NCBI GenBank assembly: GCA_937888925.1
Contig: CALARM010001112.1
Location: forward strand, 1-11,330
From: an uncultured Synergistia bacterium
GTDB taxonomy: Bacteria > Eremiobacterota > SpSt-956 > JAKJGF01
DNA: 11,330 nt
Direction: 5' to 3'
Position numbers and translations under genes: made by a program. The notes beneath the pieces were generated by a model. That model made no database searches and was not told the DNA's origin. It was given only the letters and a program-made list of their open reading frames with translations. Positions 1 through 6,868 of this stretch are shown here, piece by piece. Every line of letters starts with the position of its first letter. Positions within the stretch are counted from its first letter, which is position 1.

Positions 1-46
1 ACCACCGAGATCTACACTCTTTCCCTACACGACGCTCTTCCGATCT
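1..46 (+). other. Illumina sequencing adapter (P5 / Read-1 primer), not biological
   Basis: These bases match from memory the 3' part of the Illumina TruSeq universal adapter. The stretch runs from ACCACCGAGATCTACAC through the Read-1 primer and ends with the diagnostic GCTCTTCCGATCT at 34-46. Natural sequence appears to start at 47. The contig therefore begins with an untrimmed read, and 1-46 should be masked. Confidence 0.98.
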
Positions 47-166
47 AAAGCATTAAAGGATTCAAACAAGGATATCATGACTGAAACAATAGGTAAATTA
101 AATGCTATAGGGATAAAAGCCACATTAGAAGAGTTAAAGAAAGGCTTTGAGTTATGCAGAACATAA
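47..166 (+). CDS. Unknown protein, 3' end only (5' truncated by contig end)
   Basis: Directly after the adapter, one frame stays open for 39 codons and ends at TAA 164-166. Its last 13 nt overlap the start of the next gene, as in a translationally coupled phage operon. The visible peptide is lysine- and glutamate-rich and reads as amphipathic helix (KATLEELKKGFEL near the end). No family is recognisable from so short a tail, and the true start lies off the contig. An internal ATG at 77 could in principle begin a 29-aa peptide, but the overlap with the next gene makes a truncated larger gene more likely. Confidence 0.5.
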   Translation, partial: KALKDSNKDIMTETIGKLNAIGIKATLEELKKGFELCRT

Positions 167-441
167 CAGAAGATTTCTTTTTGGAACTATTTAAAAATCA
201 GTTTTCAGACCATCCGGCAGGTAAGATATCGGATCTGCCAGACCTGGGAGCTGTAGAAAACTCAGACCCGGCAGACCCGGACCGGTATAACTTCCTCCTG
301 TCAGAACGGGACCGGCTATTAAAGATAATAAGATCTTCTCCTATTACGAACCAGGAGGACGGAGCCTGTTATTTGGCCTGTCTTGAACTGGATGAGGTTC
401 ATAAGGAGCTGGATAATATAAATGGAGGTGTTGATTTATGA
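154..441 (+). CDS. Hypothetical protein, 95 aa, phage-operon type
   Basis: The ORF starts at ATG 154, with an AAAGG-like ribosome binding site around 140-144, inside the end of the preceding frame. It stops at TGA 439-441, sharing ATGA with the next gene's start at 438. The product is acidic. It has an N-terminal helix rich in Phe and Leu (residues 5-17), a Pro/Asp-rich low-complexity linker (about 25-45, ADPDRYN), and a helical C-terminal half (LLSERDRLLKIIR, then LELDEVHKELDNI). I see no signal peptide, membrane segment or catalytic motif, and I do not recognise a family. Tight overlap on both sides says it is co-translated with the HTH gene downstream, so it may act with it. Confidence 0.65.
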   Translation: MQNITEDFFLELFKNQFSDHPAGKISDLPDLGAVENSDPADPDRYNFLLSERDRLLKIIRSSPITNQEDGACYLACLELDEVHKELDNINGGVDL

Positions 442-761
442 GGAAAAAGAAAGATATAATGAATAGGAGACATATAGATATGTCTCAGGTTTCTGAGGAT
501 GACCTTAACAGAGTAGCAGACACTTTAAATTATTACACAAAGACTGCAGATTTTTATCTGGGTAAGCCCCTTATGGGTGAGAAGGAAAAGAATTTTTACA
601 CAGTAGAGGACGTCATGGAATTATTAAGCATGTCAAAATCTTCTGTTTACCGGAGGATACAGGACGGTACATTATCCTATATAAAAGTAGGACGGAGATA
701 TTATTTTCACCGGGGAATATTATTCAATAAACTACTCTCGAAGGTGGAAAAACGGCATTAA
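438..761 (+). CDS. Excisionase / MerR-like helix-turn-helix DNA-binding protein
   Basis: This 107-aa protein ends in a classic HTH_17 (excisionase-type winged helix) module at about residues 54-100. It reads FYTVEDVMELLSMSKSSVYR, followed by a recognition segment (RIQDGTLSYIKVGRRYYF) and a basic tail. Such proteins act as phage excisionases (recombination directionality factors) or small transcription regulators. The N-terminal 50 residues are charged and not recognised. The start at ATG 438 has GGAGGT at 423-428 and overlaps the previous stop as ATGA. A second in-frame ATG at 459 lacks a comparable site. It is the last gene of this small operon, and a cluster of TTTAC/GTAAA half-sites lies just downstream. 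Family assignment is fairly sure; the choice between excisionase and regulator is inference. Confidence 0.8.
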   Translation: MRKKKDIMNRRHIDMSQVSEDDLNRVADTLNYYTKTADFYLGKPLMGEKEKNFYTVEDVMELLSMSKSSVYRRIQDGTLSYIKVGRRYYFHRGILFNKLLSKVEKRH

Positions 762-797
762 TATTGAGTTTTATTGCTTTTCACTGACAATAAATTT

Positions 798-883
798 TTT
801 ACTGTAAAACACAAAGGAAATCCTTACAGATAAAAGGTTTTACTTACTGTAAATTTATTCATATTTTACAATTATTGTTTTAC
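798..883. promoter_or_regulatory. Cluster of TTTAC/GTAAA inverted half-sites (possible operator or recombinase arm sites)
   Basis: TTTAC-T-GTAAA lies at 798-808. TTTAC-TTACT-GTAAA lies at 839-853. Further TTTTAC units lie at about 864-869 and 878-883. The repeated five-base arms with varying spacers sit about 35-120 bp downstream of an excisionase-like gene. Binding by that protein is inference; AT-rich DNA gives some such matches by chance. Confidence 0.3.
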
Positions 884-975
884 GTGTTGGTGTTTTATAA
901 AGTGACGTTTTTACTGCTATCTTCCAATGAGAAGATCTGTATTCTACCCGGAGGCCCGGCATAGATAAAAAGGTA

Positions 976-1010
976 ACATGGCCTGACTGCCGGCAGAACC
1001 CCTGCCATGT
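976..1010. repeat. Nested inverted repeat, GC-rich
   Basis: ACATGGC at 976-982 pairs with GCCATGT at 1004-1010. Between them lies the perfect 10-bp palindrome CTGCCGGCAG at 987-996. It is GC-rich in an AT-rich setting. There is no T-run after it, so it is not an obvious terminator. Confidence 0.35.
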
Positions 1011-1310
1011 GCAGAATTAACGGGCTTGTTCACGCAAAAAATATACTTACAAAACACCGCACTCAGAGCCATTCCAGACCGGTTATCAGGCATTTTACCG
1101 GCGTTCAGGTCATAGGAATAATATAATCAATTCTCACGAATGGCAGTATAAGCCGGTTTAATGCGGTTTTTTCAGAATGAACTCAAGCAATTCTTATACC
1201 AACCCCTGTAAGGCATGGTTCACCCTTATAAATTTTAACAGATAAATCCTCAAAAAGTACATAAGCTATCTATCAAAAAAAGAAACAAAAATTCAGATTA
1301 ACGCTAAAAA

Positions 1311-1835
1311 TTAATATCCAAGCAACTGTAACCAGGTAAGATGTTTCTTACTTGTAAATACTTGCAGACGACTTTTCCCAACTCTATCAGGGAATTTATC
1401 ACATCTTTCTATGGTTTTAGTATTGAAGTAAAACTGTAATAGATTGAGAAAGTTACTTCTTCCAATAGTTTTTCTTAAAGAGAAATAAGGTCTTATCAAG
1501 CTATTAACATTTTCCACTATACTACTGGCTCTAAAAGTATTATCTAATAAGGCCTTTACCTGTGTCTGTATAGGTTTTAAATCTTTCGCAAATTTTGATA
1601 ATAACTTGCCTTCTAAAATCCAGTATTTGCAATGTTCTTCACCAAAAGTAAGCTGTCGATAACGTATTTTTATATCATCAATATTCAGGTCATAGTGGTT
1701 ATCCTCTTTGAATTTAATCAGTTTTTCATCCAGAACTCTGGCAAAAGATAGAAGTTTTTCTTTATTATTCTTCAAATACTTTACCAGAGCTTTTATATCA
1801 AGTTTATTTTCACTTCTTTTCTTTATCTCATCTAA
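1311..1835 (-). pseudogene. Transposase, C-terminal remnant (DDE family, not classified)
   Basis: The minus strand is open for 174 codons from the IS701 edge at 1835 down to the stop at 1313-1311. The nearest start codon is only a TTG at 1775, so this is the tail of a longer protein. The sequence resembles the C-terminus of DDE transposases. There is a helical lysine-rich middle, then RASSIVENVNSL with a Glu (about residue 108) fitting the last acidic residue of the triad. It closes with RVGKSRLQVF and HLTWLQLLGY, matching a VGKSPxELLTG...HWLELLGY ending that I recall from many transposases. The N-terminal part with the first two catalytic Asp residues is absent. It was apparently cut by the IS701 element, and no matching N-terminal half is recognised beyond it. 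Transposase identity is likely; the IS family is uncertain. Confidence 0.6.
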
Positions 1836-1852
1836 CTTGACAATGTCACATT
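1836..1852 (+). repeat. IS701-family element, left terminal inverted repeat
   Basis: CTTGACAATGTCACATT is the exact reverse complement of 3548-3564. It contains a near-palindrome (TGACAATGTCA). Confidence 0.75.
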
Positions 1853-2047
1853 TCCTTCCCCCAACTTATTCCTCATGAATTTATAGTAAAAAATTAGATA
1901 CAAATTTTACAATAATGACTCTTCGCATGTCAAAAGTAATGCTTAATATTCATTTTATCCATATTAAGTTGTTAAAAAAGCAATGAAAGAGCAATTTTTA
2001 AAGAAACTTCAGCAATACTCTTAAATATCAGTTCGGTAAATATTCTA

Positions 2048-3448
2048 TCAATTAATAAAACATAAACGAAAATCCTTCTTTTGATTTTTCAATCTGCTCA
2101 ATCTGGAACGAAAACGGTTCAGATGTTTTTTATAAATTATGTTTAGTCTGTCTTGCAAAGACAAGACTTTTTTGGGAATCATTTGCTTTAAAAGTTCTCT
2201 TATATCATTAAGTGTAAGCATAGGTGCTTTAGTGAAAAGTAATTGCTTAAGCTCAATAAGGAATAACATAGTAATCAGAACCATCGTCATATGATGGTTC
2301 CAACCTCTCCAGTCAGTAACCTGATATTCATCCATACCAGCCAAACCCTTGGCATCCTCTATTGCCCTTTCTACAAAATATCTGGTATTCTGTCTCCTTG
2401 CAAGAACTTCTAATGGAGTATTATCCTTTGCATTACTGAAAGTAAATTTTATATAACTCCCATCCAGGTCTTCTCTTATAAGAAGCCAAACAGGCTTTTC
2501 TACAGGAAGTTTTTCATATATTCGATATACTCTTAATGCTGCAAAATTTATCCAGAGTTCTCCTCCCTGGATATCTCTTATTTTTAACACTTGCCAGTCC
2601 AATTGATCTGTATTCAAAAGTTCTTTTACTTCTATTGCAGTATCTTCCAGAACTCTGTTTTTACTTGGATTTTTTCCTCTCTTCCCTTTCTTTGGGGGAA
2701 CACCTATTTCAGGAAAGTCAAGGTATACTCTTGTATCACCAGGAATATCTGCAAAATATATTTCCTCTGCTTTTTCTAATTTATTTAATAGCTCAGGTTG
2801 TTGACCATAGAAACCATCCATACTTATGTATTCTCCAGAAAGTCCTCTTTTTTTAGCTTCAAAAAACATTTCCAGAGCAAGGTCTCCTTTTGTTTTAAAT
2901 GTTCGTTTCTCTTCCGGTATTCCAGCTTCGTCACATCTCTTACTATTTTCTGTCCAGCTTTTCGGAAGATAAAGACGTTTATCTATTAAAATACTTTCTA
3001 TACCGTTTGTATATCCAAGATATACTCCAACCTGACAATTATCTGTTTTTCCTATTGAACCACAATATTGTCTTGATACTCCTACGGATTTCTTTCCATC
3101 CTTTTCAGAACCACTTTCATCTATTATAAATGATTTCTCTCCAGGTTCTTTACTGAATATTTTAACTGCTTCTTTCCCTATCTCTTTTATTATTTCGTCT
3201 TCCTTCCAGGGGGATTTTGATATGAAATGACTTAGAGACTGTCCATTTATCTCGGTTACCTGCTCCGACATTTTATTCATATTTCGTCGACCTTCGCATA
3301 ATAATAATCCTTTTATATATTCCATCCCCTGAGATGACACGTCTCTCGTTTTACTTCGAAAATATTTTCTGAAACTTTCATAAAATTTACTCAATGAGTC
3401 TATTCTCTCTTTTATATCTTCTAATTTCAGGTTATAATATATATTCAT
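2048..3448 (-). CDS. IS701 family transposase (DDE_5 type)
   Basis: This 466-aa transposase catalyses cut-and-paste movement of the surrounding IS701-family element. The RNase H-like DDE triad can be placed. The first Asp is at about residue 110 in FIIDESGSEKDGKKSVGV, followed by the family signature SRQYCGSIGKTDNCQVGV. The second Asp is at about 211 in YISMDGFYG. The Glu is at about 360 in RYFVERAIEDAKGLAG, followed by the YQVTDWRGWNHH block typical of IS701 proteins. Length is normal for the family and the frame is uninterrupted, so it looks functional. The start ATG at 3448 has an AGAGAAG-like site about 9 nt upstream. It lies alone in its element on the minus strand, opposite to the phage genes. 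Confidence 0.9.
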   Translation of the reverse strand: MNIYYNLKLEDIKERIDSLSKFYESFRKYFRSKTRDVSSQGMEYIKGLLLCEGRRNMNKMSEQVTEINGQSLSHFISKSPWKEDEIIKEIGKEAVKIFSKEPGEKSFIIDESGSEKDGKKSVGVSRQYCGSIGKTDNCQVGVYLGYTNGIESILIDKRLYLPKSWTENSKRCDEAGIPEEKRTFKTKGDLALEMFFEAKKRGLSGEYISMDGFYGQQPELLNKLEKAEEIYFADIPGDTRVYLDFPEIGVPPKKGKRGKNPSKNRVLEDTAIEVKELLNTDQLDWQVLKIRDIQGGELWINFAALRVYRIYEKLPVEKPVWLLIREDLDGSYIKFTFSNAKDNTPLEVLARRQNTRYFVERAIEDAKGLAGMDEYQVTDWRGWNHHMTMVLITMLFLIELKQLLFTKAPMLTLNDIRELLKQMIPKKVLSLQDRLNIIYKKHLNRFRSRLSRLKNQKKDFRLCFIN

Positions 3449-3547
3449 TGGGCATCTTCTCTTTTTGTTGATATTTTATAATTATTTAGAAGATACCCTA
3501 TTTTTTATAATTTATCCAGACCTAATATGATTTTTCTATTATAATCT

Positions 3548-3564
3548 AATGTGACATTGTCAAG
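3548..3564 (-). repeat. IS701-family element, right terminal inverted repeat
   Basis: AATGTGACATTGTCAAG is the exact reverse complement of 1836-1852 and lies about 100 bp upstream of the transposase start on the minus strand. Confidence 0.75.
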
Positions 3565-3677
3565 GTATATCCAGTATTTTTATAACAAGTGATCCCATCA
3601 TGCTTAATCGTATTCCACCTGTCATAATACAAGTTGGAGCTTTTACTATAGTTTTGCTCTCTCAGTTCTGATAAAGG

Positions 3678-3701
3678 AATCCGGTTGAAAAATGTACATC
3701 T
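3678..3701 (+). repeat. IS21 element, left-end subterminal repeat
   Basis: The repeat begins AATCCGGTTG and ends AAATGTACATCT. It matches the reverse complement of 6130-6153 at 23 of 24 positions (T versus C at the ninth base). It is probably a transposase binding site. Confidence 0.75.
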
Positions 3702-3799
3702 CTTCCCGATGAAGTTGTTGAATAGAGATATTTCTGTATTTCCTACCGGTATAGTTAAGTTATTAAATTTATCTTCAGGTATAACTCTATTTACCATTC

Positions 3800-4567
3800 C
3801 TATTTTTTTTCTTCCTCATCTGTCGGTTTAGCTTCCTGTTGTCCTAAAAGTTTTTCCTTACCCTTTAGTCTATAACTCTCTCCCTTAAGGTAATATACCT
3901 CTCCGTGATGCATAAGCCTGTCCAGGAGGGCACTTGCAAGCGAATTATCCTGTATAATCTTACCCCATTCGGTAAGACTCTTATTACTGGTAATTATTGT
4001 AGCCTTCTTCTCATATCTTTCTGAAATGAGTTCATAGAGAACAGGCCCTGTTTCCGGTTCAGGAATCAGATAACCAAATTCGTCTAAAATCAGTAGAGCA
4101 GCTCTGCGATAAGGTCGAAGAACCTTTTCCTTTTCTTTTGCTGTTTCAGCGGAAAGTACCTGGTTTACCAGTCTTTGTACAGTAATAAATCGGACATCGA
4201 AACCACGCTGCACCATTTTTATCCCTATAGCTACTCCAAGATGCGATTTCCCAAGTCCTGGCGCACCAACCATTACGAGAGCCCTACCTTCTCTTACAAA
4301 GCCCTCTTCCAGGTAATTCTGGAATATCTGTCTGCGTAATTCAGGATGGAGTTTAAAATCAAATTGCTCCAGAGTCTTCTCAAAAGGGAAATTAGCATTT
4401 CTCATAAGATTTCTCAATCTGCTTTCTTCCCTGGCACAGACTTCTTCTTCCAGTAATCCTCTGAGGAAATCACTGTAACTCATTCCTTCTCTGCTTGCCC
4501 TATCTATCCATTCACGATATACTGTTCTCATACGGGGTAAAGCGAGCTTTTTCATGAGGTGTTCCAT
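3800..4567 (-). CDS. istB: IS21-family helper ATPase IstB
   Basis: This AAA+ ATPase assists the IstA transposase by remodelling target DNA and choosing the insertion site. The N-terminal helical IS21-type region (about residues 1-90) precedes the ATPase core. Walker A is GAPGLGKS (about 101-108) and Walker B is ALLILDEFGYL (about 157-167), matching DnaC-like IstB proteins. I place the start at ATG 4567-4565 (255 aa). It follows a near-perfect AGGAGGTGG site, and its first base is shared with the last base of the istA stop (TAATG), a normal coupled arrangement. An upstream in-frame ATG at 4594 would add nine residues but lies before that ribosome binding site. The gene is intact, with no frameshift. 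Confidence 0.93.
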   Translation of the reverse strand: MEHLMKKLALPRMRTVYREWIDRASREGMSYSDFLRGLLEEEVCAREESRLRNLMRNANFPFEKTLEQFDFKLHPELRRQIFQNYLEEGFVREGRALVMVGAPGLGKSHLGVAIGIKMVQRGFDVRFITVQRLVNQVLSAETAKEKEKVLRPYRRAALLILDEFGYLIPEPETGPVLYELISERYEKKATIITSNKSLTEWGKIIQDNSLASALLDRLMHHGEVYYLKGESYRLKGKEKLLGQQEAKPTDEEEKK

Positions 4568-6060
4568 TATTTTCCACCTCCTATGGCACGACATTCATAG
4601 TCCAGTAATGTTCTATCCAACTCTTCCTGTGAAGGGACATCAACAAGTGTAAGACTTGATATTACCTGATTTTTATCAGATGTTCTAAGCAGACTCTCCA
4701 GGTAATCAGAACCATAGGCGCCATGTTCTGAAGCAAGCGCACAGGCTACCCCTAACTCATCCGTACCATAGGTTTGCCACATATGATACATTTCTATTAT
4801 CTGCTCTCCAAAGGTTCCTTTATAACGACGGCACAGCTCTGTTATAAAGGCTTTTATACTTTTATCCTGAGCCATTAAAAAATCTCTGTATACCATTACA
4901 CGTGCTCTCGGTTTCTTCTCAAATACCTCTTCATAGTGAGAAGGTTCTATTACCGGCTGCCATTGTTTTGAACGTCTTTCGTGAGTGGCAATACATTTAC
5001 AGCCATCATAAAAATCTATTTTTTTCTCACGAACCCTTGCTGTTAAAACCTGCCCTATATATTTTACAGGTATGGAATATCTCGTGTTTTCTATCATAAC
5101 AAGACTTTCTTTACCGGATATTACTTCACGGTAAAGGCCATAATCGTCTGCTGTGGTAAGGAGTGGCGTAAATTTACTTCTCTCTTCCTGCAAAATTTCT
5201 GTAGGAATAGCACCGTGAGCCTGAGATTTACTGTTATTTATTTTATTTAGCCATTCTTTACATTGCTCTGATAGATCCTTATCATCAATAAATTCTCGGC
5301 CAGATAAAAAATTCTCCTTTACCCAGCCCACCAGGTTCTCTACTGAACCTTTCTGGTTCCCAGAATAAGGCCAGCATACATCAGGATGAAATTCCATCTC
5401 TACTGCAAATTTTATAAATCCTTTATTCCATATTGGTCTATTCTTTCTATCACGTCCCGTTGTCACTGTTTTCATATTGTCAAATACTACTACCCACGGA
5501 ATACCACCTATGTCTTCAAATACTCTTAACAGGCTTCTTATCAGATGCTCCTGTTTCTGGTCAGGCTGAAATTCCACATAACTGTAACGGCTGTATTTCA
5601 GACGGGCGGCAAAGAAATTTATTGTCTTCTTTTCCTGACCTATAAAACTGAAGTCATTTACTTGGCCCCAGTCCACCTGAAGGTATTCTCCCGGTATTCC
5701 CTCAAATCTTACAAAACCTTCCTGTTGCTCTTTTTTCCATTCGGATTTAAAGAGCTTTACCCGTTCATAAAAACTATTTCTACCTCCCTGGTAGGGATGC
5801 TCTTTATCTTCTCTTACAAGTTCAAGCATTCTTGTTACACTTACTCCATTATTGAGCCATTTTAATATATCATCTTTGTAGATATCTACCTGGGATGTAG
5901 CACCTTCTCTTTTGTATTCTTTCTCTAATGGTTCATGGACTATTCTTTTTACTGTTCTTCGGTCACAGCACATTTCTCTTGCTATCTCCGCATATTTCTT
6001 TCCACGTTTCCATAAAGCTTTTATTGCACTTCGATCCATAAAATCATACATCTCCTTCAC
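4567..6060 (-). CDS. istA: IS21-family transposase IstA
   Basis: This DDE integrase/transposase of an IS21 element spans up to 497 aa. An N-terminal helix-turn-helix (about residues 10-42, including YAEIAREMCCDRRTVKRI) should bind the terminal repeats. The rve-type catalytic core follows: Asp about 130 (GEYLQVDWGQ), Asp about 194 (WVVVFDNMKT) and Glu about 241 (KGSVENLVGWVKENF), with the C-terminal beta-barrel region after. Length is normal and the frame intact. The outermost start is GTG 6060. ATG 6051 (with GGGGAG 8 nt before it) or ATG 6039 (with AAGGAG 12 nt before it) are better supported by ribosome binding sites, so the protein may be 3-7 residues shorter. It ends in TAATG, coupled to istB. 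Confidence 0.94.
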   Translation of the reverse strand: MKEMYDFMDRSAIKALWKRGKKYAEIAREMCCDRRTVKRIVHEPLEKEYKREGATSQVDIYKDDILKWLNNGVSVTRMLELVREDKEHPYQGGRNSFYERVKLFKSEWKKEQQEGFVRFEGIPGEYLQVDWGQVNDFSFIGQEKKTINFFAARLKYSRYSYVEFQPDQKQEHLIRSLLRVFEDIGGIPWVVVFDNMKTVTTGRDRKNRPIWNKGFIKFAVEMEFHPDVCWPYSGNQKGSVENLVGWVKENFLSGREFIDDKDLSEQCKEWLNKINNSKSQAHGAIPTEILQEERSKFTPLLTTADDYGLYREVISGKESLVMIENTRYSIPVKYIGQVLTARVREKKIDFYDGCKCIATHERRSKQWQPVIEPSHYEEVFEKKPRARVMVYRDFLMAQDKSIKAFITELCRRYKGTFGEQIIEMYHMWQTYGTDELGVACALASEHGAYGSDYLESLLRTSDKNQVISSLTLVDVPSQEELDRTLLDYECRAIGGGK

Positions 6061-6129
6061 TCCCCAATTACTTTTTAATTGGGATATTATTCTACTAAAT
6101 TTACATTTTTCTCTTTTTGTATATACGCT

Positions 6130-6153
6130 AGATGTACATTTTTCGACCGGATT
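6130..6153 (-). repeat. IS21 element, right-end subterminal repeat
   Basis: This is the inverted counterpart of 3678-3701. The plus strand begins AGATGTACATTTTTCGACCG. A weaker third relative (TTACATTTTTCTC) lies at about 6101-6113. Confidence 0.75.
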
Positions 6154-6174
6154 CGATGTGCATTTTTATATTGG
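6154..6174 (-). repeat. IS21 element, right-end outer repeat copy
   Basis: CGATGTGCATTTTTATATTG is a diverged copy of the neighbouring repeat (shared ATGTxCATTTTT core). It makes a tandem pair at the right terminus, as is usual for IS21 elements. Confidence 0.55.
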
Positions 6175-6180
6175 ATTTTA

Positions 6181-6858
6181 CAGTCCGCTCAGATTTACAA
6201 AGAACTGATTAATCTCTGCAACGAAGAAATAAGCAAAGCTATACTTGGGCAAACCCTTACGACTCAAATAGGAGACAAAGGGAGTTACGCCGCAAGTCAG
6301 ACCCATATGGGAGTAAGACAGGACATACTTGACTCTGATAAAAAGCTTGTAGAAGAAACATTCAATCAGCTTATAAAGTGGATTTATGAGATTAATTTCC
6401 CTTCTTCCGGTGAGCTTCCGGTATTTTCCATGTGGCAGGAAGGAGATGTAGATTTAGAACTGGCGCAGAGGGATAAGACTCTCGCGGAGACCGGTATTAA
6501 ATTCACAAAACAGTATTATATAAAGAACTATGGCCTGGAAGAAGAAGATTTTGACATAGCAGAACCACAGCAGCAGAACACATTCCCGCCCGCGCAATTT
6601 GCCGAGCCTGTCCAGGGCGATAAAAACCCTGTAAGCGATCTGGAAAATGCCTTGTCGGATAAAGAACTTCAGCAGATTGCAGAAGATTTATTAAGACCTG
6701 TAATAGAACTGGTTAAAAACGGGAATAGCTACGAAGAGGTTCTTGAAGCTTTATCGGAACAGTATCCACTAATGGACACTAAAACAATGCAGGATTTATT
6801 CGGTAAAGCCATGTTTATAAGTGAAGGTTCAGGAAGACTTTCAAATATTACAAAGTGA
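6181..6858 (+). pseudogene. Mu-like phage portal protein (DUF935 / gp29-like), C-terminal part only
   Basis: The portal forms the dodecameric ring through which DNA enters the head. The remaining 225 codons match my memory of the C-terminal DUF935 region: YKELINLCNEEISKAILGQT, then LTTQIGDKGSYAASQTHMGV, a long helical stretch to residue about 120, and an acidic tail rich in Gln and Pro. Intact proteins are roughly 450-550 aa, so about half is missing. The IS21 right end replaces the upstream part. The frame happens to stay open into IS sequence, creating a false ATG start at 6079. The N-terminal half is not found left of the IS elements, so the gene is more than simply interrupted. The MuF gene follows 10 bp after its stop. 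Confidence 0.85.
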
Positions 6859-6868
6859 GAAAGTAAAA

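Larger units (their letters stand above)
762..1310. other. Gene-free stretch with inverted half-sites and a GC-rich palindrome
   Basis: No convincing coding frame occurs on either strand in about 550 bp. The left part (780-900) is AT-rich and holds several TTTAC/GTAAA half-sites. The middle (945-1110) is locally GC-rich with nested inverted repeats. The right part (1180-1310) returns to AT-rich sequence and may include the unrecognised end of the transposase remnant that follows. No tRNA, terminator with a clear T-run, or CRISPR was seen. It could be an old intergenic or attachment region, or decayed mobile-element sequence. Confidence 0.5.
1836..3564 (-). mobile_element. IS701-family insertion sequence, about 1.73 kb
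   Basis: One intact 466-aa DDE transposase is bounded by 17-bp perfect inverted repeats (CTTGACAATGTCACATT at 1836-1852 and its reverse complement at 3548-3564). IS701-family elements carry a single transposase of about this size and usually duplicate a 4-bp YTAR target. Here the left flank is CTAA (1832-1835) but the right flank is GTAT (3565-3568), so no duplication is seen. This suggests rearrangement after insertion, a misplaced boundary, or an assembly join. The non-coding ends are long (about 210 bp downstream of the transposase). Confidence 0.75.
3669..6182 (-). mobile_element. IS21-family insertion sequence (istA-istB), about 2.5 kb
   Basis: Two overlapping genes, istA and istB, are flanked by inverted multiple repeats typical of IS21 elements. 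A 24-bp repeat at 3678-3701 recurs inverted at 6130-6153 with 23 of 24 matches, and a second, diverged copy lies at 6154-6174. On the right, portal coding sequence begins at about 6181-6183, so the element probably ends with TTTTACA at 6182. The left end is less certain: TG at 3669 is the best guess, since no outer repeat copy is visible there. No target duplication could be matched between the two sides. Confidence 0.8.

Noticed and set aside
1942..1968. CTTAATAT...ATATTAAG inverted repeat downstream of the IS701 transposase as a terminator
   Set aside because: Only A-T rich pairing, no T-run on the transcript strand; expected by chance in such DNA.
2536..3129. Several plus-strand frames opposite the IS701 transposase
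   Set aside because: Hydrophobic antisense shadows of a well-supported transposase.
3546..3797. 83-codon minus-strand frame just after istB
   Set aside because: It runs across the IS21 subterminal repeat and the IS701 inverted repeat, has no ribosome binding site of its own and no recognisable domain, so it is an accidental opening in element-end DNA.
6079..6180. Upstream extension of the portal frame to an ATG at 6079
   Set aside because: This stretch is IS21 terminal sequence (it encodes the repeat copies); portal homology begins only at about 6181.
6821..6868. GTG start for the MuF gene
   Set aside because: No ribosome binding site, deep overlap with the portal gene, and MuF-like sequence begins at ATG 6869.
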